Part shown: positions 58,210-64,000 of the stretch, piece after piece | Position numbering within the stretch: the first letter of the stretch is position 1 | How the letters are laid out: each line of letters starts with the position of its first letter | Source: Undibacterium paludis | GTDB lineage: Bacteria; Pseudomonadota; Gammaproteobacteria; Burkholderiales; Burkholderiaceae_D | Assembly: GCF_022568815.1 (NCBI RefSeq) | Contig: NZ_JAKZHX010000001.1 | Location: forward strand, 186,001-250,000 | Direction of reading: 5' to 3' | DNA length: 64,000 nucleotides | Position numbers and translations under genes: made by a program | Notes under the pieces: generated by a model | Told to the model about the DNA's origin: nothing | The model's database searches: none | What the model saw: the letters and a program-made list of their open reading frames with translations, nothing else

Positions 58210-59109
58210 TTAGAGCATCTGCTTTCTTTCTTCCGCGATTTCTTCCAGTAGCCATTCCCTGAAAGCCTTGACCTGCGGTCTGAGCAGGGCTTCTGGCGGA
58301 TATACCAGGTAATAGGCCACTTCGCAGGGTATGTCTATATCAAACAGTCTTTTCAGCAGACCTGCCTTGATGTCCGGCTGCACGATGATATGACGGCCCA
58401 GTGCAATTCCCTGCCCGTCGACAGCAGCACGCGCCAGCATCGATGAATCCTGGAATATCAGGCCACTGCCCGGTTCTTCATTATCAAGACCGGCAGCTCG
58501 GAACCAGGGTTCCCAGGGTTCACCATCACAGCGCAGCAACTGCATGCTGGCCAGCTCTGCCGGTGTCTGCGGTAAATGACCGTCGTGGAAATTGGGACTG
58601 GCCACAGGATAATAATAATCACCCATCAATAATTCGCTGACCATGCCCGGGTAATTACCCAGACCAAAGCGTATGCCTATGTCGATGGATTCCCGGTTGT
58701 AATCGGTCAGGTGACTGCTCGACTGCAAACTGACTTCCAGATCCGGGTAATGCTCGATAAAGCGCCCCAGACGAGGCGACAGCCAGCGTGCCGCAAATGA
58801 TGGCAAGGCAGTAATACCCAGGCGTTTTTGCTGGTTACGACTCTTCAACATGTCTGCGGCGTCGCTCAGTTCCTGCAAAGCCTGCCGTATCTTGGCGGCA
58901 AACTGTTCGCCATCAGCCGTAATCGTAATCCGCTTGCCATGCCGGATGAACAAGGCTACCCCCAGCTCTTCTTCCAGAGCCCTTACCTGATGGCTGATGG
59001 CGCCATGGGTCAGATGAATTTCTTCTGCTGCCCGAGAGAAATTTTGATGACGTGCTGCTGCCTCAAAAGCCCTCAGCGCCGCCAGATTGGGGAGTCGTCG
59101 AAAATCCAT
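58210..59109 (-). CDS. LysR-family regulator (GcvA-like)
   Basis: 299 residues. The N-terminus RRLPNLAALRAFEAAARHQNFSRAAEEIHLTHGAISHQVRALEEELG is the GcvA/AmpR-type HTH, followed by an effector domain with DIGIRFGLGNYPG. Divergent from the DUF2917 gene and its neighbours (cysteine hydrolase, PhzF), which may be its targets. Effector unknown. Confidence 0.92.
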   Translation of the reverse strand: MDFRRLPNLAALRAFEAAARHQNFSRAAEEIHLTHGAISHQVRALEEELGVALFIRHGKRITITADGEQFAAKIRQALQELSDAADMLKSRNQQKRLGITALPSFAARWLSPRLGRFIEHYPDLEVSLQSSSHLTDYNRESIDIGIRFGLGNYPGMVSELLMGDYYYPVASPNFHDGHLPQTPAELASMQLLRCDGEPWEPWFRAAGLDNEEPGSGLIFQDSSMLARAAVDGQGIALGRHIIVQPDIKAGLLKRLFDIDIPCEVAYYLVYPPEALLRPQVKAFREWLLEEIAEERKQML

Positions 59110-59208
59110 GGCATGTGAATTATTTTAGCAAAGCATTCAAATATTACTCGTTTCACTTACTGAAAACATGCGACTACAATCCTTACATCGCAGTGCAACA
59201 AAGTTTAT

Positions 59209-59272
59209 TTTACCTGCAAAATCAAAGCCTGCCTTGGCAAGTCTTTGAAAAATGAGTAATCAGGCAGGTAAA
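59209..59272 (+). repeat. Competing inverted repeats in the DUF2917 leader
   Basis: TTTACCTGC at 59209-59217 and GCAGGTAAA at 59264-59272 form a 9-bp pair, while GCCTGCC at about 59227-59233 can pair with the same right arm (AGGCAGG at 59262-59268). The two pairings exclude each other. It lies in the leader before ATG 59300. Confidence 0.35.
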
Positions 59273-59299
59273 GTAAGCAGCAAACCCAGGAGCATAGAA

Positions 59300-59623
59300 A
59301 TGACAAATAATTTCGCAAACTCATCATACATGATTGCAGCTGGAGAAACTCTTTCTGGCACAGCCGAACAGGCCCGTAAAGTGGCCGTGGCCTGTGGCCG
59401 TATCTGGCTGACCATTGAAGGCCAGATCGATGATCACTGGCTGGCTGCCGGTGAATCTGTTGTCATCCCGGCAAACCGTTCCGTCGTGATTGAGACCGAA
59501 AACCAGGCCAGCCTGATCGAATTGTCCGCTGTATCGAGCATCATCAGCCTGAAAAACCAGGTGCCGGTACATACAGGTCTTTTGCAAAAACTGGCAAACA
59601 AACTGGGCCAGGCGCTCGCCTGA
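59300..59623 (+). CDS. DUF2917 domain protein
   Basis: 107 residues from ATG 59300, with AGGAG nine bases upstream; an earlier in-frame start at 59252 has no such site. A single small cupin-like beta domain: GRIWLTIEGQIDDHWLAAGESVVIPANRSVVIE. The family is found mainly in betaproteobacteria, often next to LysR genes, and has no known function. Confidence 0.82.
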   Translation: MTNNFANSSYMIAAGETLSGTAEQARKVAVACGRIWLTIEGQIDDHWLAAGESVVIPANRSVVIETENQASLIELSAVSSIISLKNQVPVHTGLLQKLANKLGQALA

Positions 59624-59657
59624 CGCATCAGCCAGACTATCAGGAACAGGGATACAG

Positions 59658-60233
59658 ATGAACAGCTCCACGACACAGGCTTCGCAAATGGCACAAACCG
59701 CCCTGATATTGATCGACGTACAACTGGGTTTTGACCACCCCAAGTGGGGCCACAGGAATAACCCGGCGGCCGAGCAATACATGGCGAGCCTGTTGCAGCA
59801 CTGGCGTGAGCATGAAAGACCTGTCATCCATGTGCGCCACCAGTCGCAGGAGTCGGCATCGCCTCTGCGATTGGGCCAGCCAGGCTATGAATTCAAACCG
59901 CTGACACGCCCGGTCTCCGGTGAAACCATCTTTACCAAAAAGGTCAACAGCGCCTTCATCGGTACCGAGCTGGAAGCCTACCTGCACGTCAAGGGCATCA
60001 AGGACGTGGTCATTGCCGGCCTGACGACCGATCATTGTGTTTCCACCACTACCCGCATGGCTGGCAACCTTGGATTCAATGTTATCGTTGCCTCAGACGC
60101 CTGCGCTACTTTTGACCGTGCCGATGTCCACGGCGAATGGATGCTGGCGGAAGACATACACCGTGTCCACCTGGCCAGCCTGAATCATGAGTTTTGTGAA
60201 GTCAGGACGACAGAGCAGATATTGGCGCTGTAA
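59658..60233 (+). CDS. Cysteine hydrolase (isochorismatase superfamily)
   Basis: 191 residues with the isochorismatase fold. Catalytic Asp in LILIDVQLGF near residue 22, Lys in IFTKKVNSAF, and Cys in TDHCVSTTTRMA (near residue 125, with the preceding cis-peptide-type GLT). Members hydrolyse amides such as nicotinamide, or isochorismate; no close identification is possible. The stop codon TAA at 60231-60233 touches the left end of a MITE-like repeat. Confidence 0.9.
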   Translation: MNSSTTQASQMAQTALILIDVQLGFDHPKWGHRNNPAAEQYMASLLQHWREHERPVIHVRHQSQESASPLRLGQPGYEFKPLTRPVSGETIFTKKVNSAFIGTELEAYLHVKGIKDVVIAGLTTDHCVSTTTRMAGNLGFNVIVASDACATFDRADVHGEWMLAEDIHRVHLASLNHEFCEVRTTEQILAL

Positions 60234-60385
60234 GAACCTGTTTACGATCTGTAGCGAGCGAGCGTCAGCGGAGTAAGGGTAACAAAAGAGCAGCGCAAAA
60301 AGCGGAATGTACTGTAGTACATGAGCATGTTGAGCAGCACATGAGCCTCGATCACGCACGCGCAGTAAGATCGTAAACAGGTTCT
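60233..60385. mobile_element. MITE-like element with perfect 18-bp terminal inverted repeats
   Basis: Left end AGAACCTGTTTACGATCT (60233-60250) and right end AGATCGTAAACAGGTTCT (60368-60385) are exact inverse copies, enclosing 117 bases with no coding capacity. The middle has a GCGAGCGAGCG tract and a small dyad TGTACT-GT-AGTACA. No clear target-site duplication was seen. This form (short, non-coding, long perfect ends) fits a non-autonomous element or a large REP/hairpin repeat. Confidence 0.75.
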
Positions 60386-60569
60386 AAGACCCGGTCAGCG
60401 GGGGCAACGGCCCATGGTAATTGGCGAACAGAAGCAGTCGTTTTGAAATCATCTCAACTATTTTTACCTGCGGCAACATCTGCTGCCACAGCCATGCACC
60501 ACCTCTAAAATCCGACTGGCAAGCTGACAGGCTGTCGTCCTATAATGTCCCTTCCCTCAACATCATGGA
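60386..60569 (+). promoter_or_regulatory. Intergenic region with possible phzF-like promoter
   Basis: 184 bases. A perfect TATAAT at 60541-60546 lies 23 bases before the gene start; CTGGCA at 60516-60521 is a poor -35 at 19 bases. No other structure was seen. Confidence 0.4.
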
Positions 60570-61472
60570 ATGGACATGGAGCCGTCTATAGAAGTCCACA
60601 TCGTTCACGCTTTCACACACAAAAACGATGGTGGCAACCCGGCAGGCGTCGTCTTGAATGCCGATCTCTACAGTACCCAGCAAAAACTACACATTGCCCG
60701 CGCTGTCGGCCTGTCAGAAACAGCCTTTGTATCCAACTCTGACTGCGCCACCTATAAACTGGAATTTTTCACCCCCAATCGCCAGATCGCCCACTGCGGT
60801 CATGCCACGGTCGCCACATTTTCATTGCTGCGCGAACTGGGCAAGGTCAGTCAGGGCCTGTGCAGCAAGCAGACCATAGACGGCAACCGCGACATACTGA
60901 TCAAGGATGACATGGCCTTCATGCAGCAAAACGCCCCACGCTACCAGGTCATTTCTGGTGAAGACAGCGAACAGGCCGTCCTGCATGCCCGTATTTTGTA
61001 CAGTATGGGCCTGACCGAGCATGACCTGATACGCGACAAGCTGCCAACCATCGTCAACACCGGTAATGCCTTTCTGGCCATCCCCGTCAAGGGTCGAGAT
61101 TGTCTGGCCAATATCCGGCCCGATCATGAAGAAATCGGCAACATCAGCGAAGAGCTCGACCTGGTGGGCTTCTACCCCTTCACCCTCGATGTACAGGACG
61201 CTGCCAGCGCCGCCAGCACACGCATGTTCGCCCCGCGCTATGGCATAGGCGAAGAATCCGCCACCGGCACAGCCGCTGGTCCGCTGGCTTGTCTCTTGCA
61301 CAAAGAATTCAATATGGCTGGCCCTGTACTGCAAATCGAACAGGGGGACTTGATGGAACCAGCCTCGCCCAGCCTGATCAAGGTGGAACTGTCGATACAC
61401 AATGGCAACATACCCAGTCTGATGGTCGGTGGCAAAGCCAGAGTGGAAAAAACTTTGCTGCTAAAAATTTAA
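60570..61472 (+). CDS. PhzF family phenazine-biosynthesis-like isomerase
   Basis: 300 residues of the PhzF/DapF-like fold. Early NDGGNPAGVVL near residue 24, the CGHATVAT motif and late EESATGTAAGPLACLL are family hallmarks. The conserved Glu in the LSETAFVS-type motif is present. Substrate unknown; phenazine genes are absent here, so a phenazine role is not suggested. ATG 60570 or 60576 can both be the start. Confidence 0.88.
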   Translation: MDMEPSIEVHIVHAFTHKNDGGNPAGVVLNADLYSTQQKLHIARAVGLSETAFVSNSDCATYKLEFFTPNRQIAHCGHATVATFSLLRELGKVSQGLCSKQTIDGNRDILIKDDMAFMQQNAPRYQVISGEDSEQAVLHARILYSMGLTEHDLIRDKLPTIVNTGNAFLAIPVKGRDCLANIRPDHEEIGNISEELDLVGFYPFTLDVQDAASAASTRMFAPRYGIGEESATGTAAGPLACLLHKEFNMAGPVLQIEQGDLMEPASPSLIKVELSIHNGNIPSLMVGGKARVEKTLLLKI

Positions 61473-61577
61473 GCTCAGGGACGTGTCGAGCTTCAGCCTG
61501 TGCCAGATCATGCTCTTTTCATAAGAAAACAGCACAGGCACAGACCTTGCGGCCGCAAAATGTTACACTAGCGGTCT

Positions 61578-62243
61578 ATGCAAGCAGCCATCTCGCCACC
61601 TGTGACAGCCCGTATCATCCATCGCGGCATCGAGCCTTACCAGCACACTTTCGATGCCATGCGCGCGTTTACCGACGCCCGCACAGAGCATACCGAGAAT
61701 GAATTCTGGATAGTCGAACACCCGCCTGTGTATACCCTGGGCTTGGGCGCCGACCAGTCCCATGTGCTGGCCGCCCATGACATCCCTGTGGTACAAACTG
61801 ACCGTGGCGGCGAAGTCACCTACCATGGGCCTGGCCAGGTCGTGATTTACCTGCTGATGGACTTGCGCCGCAGCCACCCCAAAGCACGTTTGTTTGCACG
61901 CGAATTTGTCAACAAGATAGAACAGGCGGTCATCAACACCCTGGCAGCGTATAATCTGGCTGGTGAACGCAAAGAAGGTGCGCCCGGCATTTATGTCAGC
62001 GAAGGCCAGTGGCAAGGCGCCAAGATCGCCGCCCTGGGCCTGAAAGTACGCGGCAACGGCTGCACCTATCACGGCGTATCACTGAATGTAGATATGGATT
62101 TGACACCATTTTCATGGATTAACCCCTGCGGCTATGCCGGGCTTGCCACGGTGGACATGAAAACCCTGGGCGTGACCGTGCCGCTGGCCCAAGTCCAGAA
62201 CGCACTCGCACAGCATTTACAAGAACTTTTGACTGCTTCCTGA
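61578..62243 (+). CDS. lipB: Octanoyl-ACP:protein N-octanoyltransferase LipB
   Basis: Moves octanoyl from ACP to lipoyl domains, the first step of lipoate synthesis. The 221 residues show [31 protein letters not shown] (substrate cleft), the catalytic Lys/Cys elements [18 protein letters not shown] and the LNPCGYAG-type [10 protein letters not shown]. Followed 22 bases later by lipA. Confidence 0.96.
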   Translation: MQAAISPPVTARIIHRGIEPYQHTFDAMRAFTDARTEHTENEFWIVEHPPVYTLGLGADQSHVLAAHDIPVVQTDRGGEVTYHGPGQVVIYLLMDLRRSHPKARLFAREFVNKIEQAVINTLAAYNLAGERKEGAPGIYVSEGQWQGAKIAALGLKVRGNGCTYHGVSLNVDMDLTPFSWINPCGYAGLATVDMKTLGVTVPLAQVQNALAQHLQELLTAS

Positions 62244-62265
62244 TTTTTCGACATCGCTTCATACC

Positions 62266-63234
62266 ATGACTACCGAAAACACACCCGTCGCCAACGCCAA
62301 CTACGATCCCACTGAAAAACAAAAGGGCGCCAGCAAGACCGCACGCATCCCGATCAAGATCGTACCGATGGAAAGATTGCCCAAGCCCGACTGGATACGT
62401 GTCAAGGCAGGCTCTCCCACCACGCGCTTCTATGAAATCAAGGACATACTGCGTGCCAACAAACTGGTGACCGTCTGCGAAGAAGCATCCTGCCCCAATA
62501 TCGGTGAATGCTTTGGCAAGGGTACTGCCACCTTCATGATCATGGGTGACAAATGCACCCGCCGCTGCCCGTTCTGCGACGTCGGCCATGGCCGCCCTGA
62601 CCCGCTTGATGTTGATGAACCGCTGAACCTGGCCAAGACCATCGCCGCCCTCAGATTAAGCTATGTCGTCATCACCTCGGTAGACCGTGATGACCTGCGT
62701 GACGGCGGCGCTGCCCACTTTGCCGAATGCATCAGCAAAATCCGCGAACTGTCACCGATGACACGCATAGAAATCCTGACACCGGATTTCCGTGGCCGCA
62801 TGGACCGTGCGCTGGAAATCTTGAACATGGCCCCGCCAGATGTGATGAACCACAATCTTGAAACCGCACCGCGCCTGTACAAAGAGGCACGCCCCGGTTC
62901 CGACTATGAATATTCGCTGAGCCTGTTGAAACGCTTCAAGGAACAGCACCCCGACACCCCGACCAAATCCGGCATCATGGTCGGCCTGGGTGAAACCGAT
63001 GAAGAAGTCCTGCAAGTCATGCGCGACATGCGCGCCCACAATGTCGACATGCTGACCATAGGCCAATATCTTGCACCAAGTGGCCACCACCTGCCGGTAC
63101 GCCGCTATGTCCACCCTGATGTCTTCAAGATGTATGAAGAAGAAGCCTACAAAATGGGCTTCGCTCATGCCGCCGTTGGCGCAATGGTGCGTTCCAGCTA
63201 CCATGCCGATCAGCAGGCACATGGCATAGGTTGA
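62266..63234 (+). CDS. lipA: Lipoyl synthase LipA
   Basis: Radical SAM enzyme that inserts two sulfurs into octanoyl-lipoyl domains. The 322 residues carry the auxiliary cluster motif C-x4-C-x5-C ([12 protein letters not shown] plus the preceding VTVC) and the radical SAM C-x3-C-x2-C ([10 protein letters not shown]). The C-terminal R-S-S-Y ([11 protein letters not shown]) supplies the conserved serine ligand. Ends just before two palindromes. Confidence 0.97.
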   Translation: MTTENTPVANANYDPTEKQKGASKTARIPIKIVPMERLPKPDWIRVKAGSPTTRFYEIKDILRANKLVTVCEEASCPNIGECFGKGTATFMIMGDKCTRRCPFCDVGHGRPDPLDVDEPLNLAKTIAALRLSYVVITSVDRDDLRDGGAAHFAECISKIRELSPMTRIEILTPDFRGRMDRALEILNMAPPDVMNHNLETAPRLYKEARPGSDYEYSLSLLKRFKEQHPDTPTKSGIMVGLGETDEEVLQVMRDMRAHNVDMLTIGQYLAPSGHHLPVRRYVHPDVFKMYEEEAYKMGFAHAAVGAMVRSSYHADQQAHGIG

Positions 63235-63243
63235 TATGTGAAA

Positions 63244-63267
63244 ATTCATCCTTTGCAAAGGATGAAT
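63244..63267. repeat. Perfect 24-base palindrome after lipA
   Basis: ATTCATCCTTTG followed immediately by its inverse CAAAGGATGAAT, starting 10 bases after the lipA stop. No T-run follows, so it may be a transcript-stabilising hairpin or a weak terminator. Confidence 0.6.
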
Positions 63268-63284
63268 AAACCTGACGAATTGCA

Positions 63285-63323
63285 TTGGCTGGCTTGGTAA
63301 AATAATTTTTCCAAACCAGCCAA
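63285..63323. repeat. 13-bp imperfect inverted repeat downstream of lipA
   Basis: TTGGCTGGCTTGG and CCAAACCAGCCAA pair with one mismatch around a 13-base AT-rich loop. Together with the palindrome at 63244-63267 it forms a two-hairpin block in the 257-base gap before the next, convergent, gene. Function unknown; transcript termination or stabilisation is possible. Confidence 0.55.
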
Positions 63324-63491
63324 TCCGCGACTGCTACTCTTCACCCACCTTCTTCCAATTCAAGCTGGCGTTTTATCAACGTCCAGCCAGTCAGCCTTCA
63401 GTTCAGGCAAATCACCTCTGAGTTTCAAAAGAATACCTGATCGCCTGTCAGCATCTTGCTACTTATGTACAAAGGTAATCAGAAATGGTTG

Positions 63492-63833
63492 CTACGGATC
63501 TTTATGTTGAGATTTAAAAGTCGAGGCATGTTTTGAATGTGTTGCGACCGGCTCACCCGTTTCATTGAGCCTGATGTCAATCTGGTGCCCCTTGACTGTT
63601 TGCCAGACAATGCGTCCGTCCTCCGTCAGAGTCACTTTTTTCCACTCTCCGTCCTGGCTCTGTCTCTGGAATTCGCCCTCCGCAGTCAAGCGGAATTGCA
63701 TCACCGTATTTTCGTACTTGGTGGTGAACACCCAAGGAGACCCGTCCACCAATTTTTTAACGATAGGGAGTGATTCTCCGGCAAACCCGTTTAGTGAAAT
63801 CAGGAAGGCCAAGACAACAAAAAGATACTTCAT
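63492..63833 (-). CDS. Small exported protein of unknown function
   Basis: 113 residues from ATG 63833, with AAGGA eight bases upstream; a longer reading exists but lacks a binding site. The N-terminus is a clear signal peptide (MKYLFVVLAFLISLNGFAGE). The mature part looks like a small beta-rich domain (WVFTTKYENTVMQFRL, then GEWKKVTLTEDGRIVWQ) ending in a basic, histidine-containing tail. No family was recognised. The AraC-type gene upstream on the same strand may control it. Confidence 0.65.
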   Translation of the reverse strand: MKYLFVVLAFLISLNGFAGESLPIVKKLVDGSPWVFTTKYENTVMQFRLTAEGEFQRQSQDGEWKKVTLTEDGRIVWQTVKGHQIDIRLNETGEPVATHSKHASTFKSQHKDP

Positions 63834-63906
63834 CGAAAATTCCTTTCGCAAATACCGGGACAAGCTGGTTCAAGATTTGTCACTCAAGAACAGCAATCGT
63901 CTTAAA

Positions 63907-64000
63907 CTATTCATGATTCGCCATTCCGCGAATTTGCGCCGGACTCACACCCAGCACACGGCGCATGCTGCGGGCCAGATGGCTGGGGTGGGCGAAGCCG
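63907..64000 (-). CDS. AraC-family transcriptional regulator, C-terminal end only
   Basis: Thirty codons plus the stop, running in from the right window edge. GFAHPSHLARSMRRVLGVSPAQIRG is the second helix-turn-helix of AraC/XylS proteins (the G-F-x-x-x-S-x-x-x-R pattern and the V-x-P-x-x-x-R end). Only the tail is visible, so nothing can be said about its effector or targets. Confidence 0.8.
   Translation of the reverse strand, partial: GFAHPSHLARSMRRVLGVSPAQIRGMANHE

Overview
The window is chromosomal DNA of a betaproteobacterium in Burkholderiales, most likely Oxalobacteraceae. The genus cannot be proven from sequence alone; an Undibacterium-like organism is a guess. The evidence is the unbroken rpsL-rpsG-fusA-tuf-rpsJ...rplQ array with infA between secY and rpmJ, pilMNOPQ divergent from mrcA, System II cytochrome c maturation (ResB/CcsB) beside a cytochrome c4 and engB, a DsbD/CutA pair next to rplQ, and a (partly scattered) dacC-dat-ybeD-lipB-lipA group. 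I found no rRNA, tRNA, CRISPR array, prophage or transposase gene.

Layout. 1-6.4 kb (minus): a truncated lipoprotein made of about 80-residue Ig-like repeats, then pilQ-P-O-N-M, the type IV pilus alignment complex and secretin, with a sigma-54-like promoter candidate. 6.7-11.9 kb: mrcA (+), cyaY (-), lptM (+), a PlsC-like acyltransferase and msrQ/msrP (-). 12-16.3 kb (minus): ccsB, resB and cytochrome c4. 16.5-23 kb (plus): engB, hemB, a lysoplasmalogenase, an alkylglycerol-monooxygenase-like di-iron enzyme, a CorA transporter and sbcB. The gap between engB and hemB carries a candidate minus-strand small RNA. 23-26 kb (minus): 1-Cys peroxiredoxin, dsbD and cutA.

26.2-45.5 kb (minus) is the ribosomal protein superoperon (str, S10, spc and alpha parts). 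It is interrupted by several terminator-like hairpins. The most interesting is a promoter plus attenuator-like leader placed before rplC rather than before rpsJ. 46-52.7 kb (plus): a phosphoethanolamine transferase-like protein with an acidic serine-rich insert, a four-gene MCE/Mla-type lipid transporter and a VanZ-family protein. 52.8-63.3 kb: a small [2Fe-2S] protein, an alpha/beta hydrolase, and cell-wall and lipoate genes (dacC, dat, ybeD, lipB, lipA). Among the latter sit two LysR regulators, an F420-reductase-like enzyme, a DUF2917 protein, a cysteine hydrolase, a PhzF protein and a 153-bp MITE-like element. The right end has a small exported protein and the tail of an AraC regulator.

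Most of the window is housekeeping. The less ordinary items are the possible ether-lipid catabolic pair, the ribosomal leader architecture, the candidate sRNA, the MITE-like element and the repeat lipoprotein.
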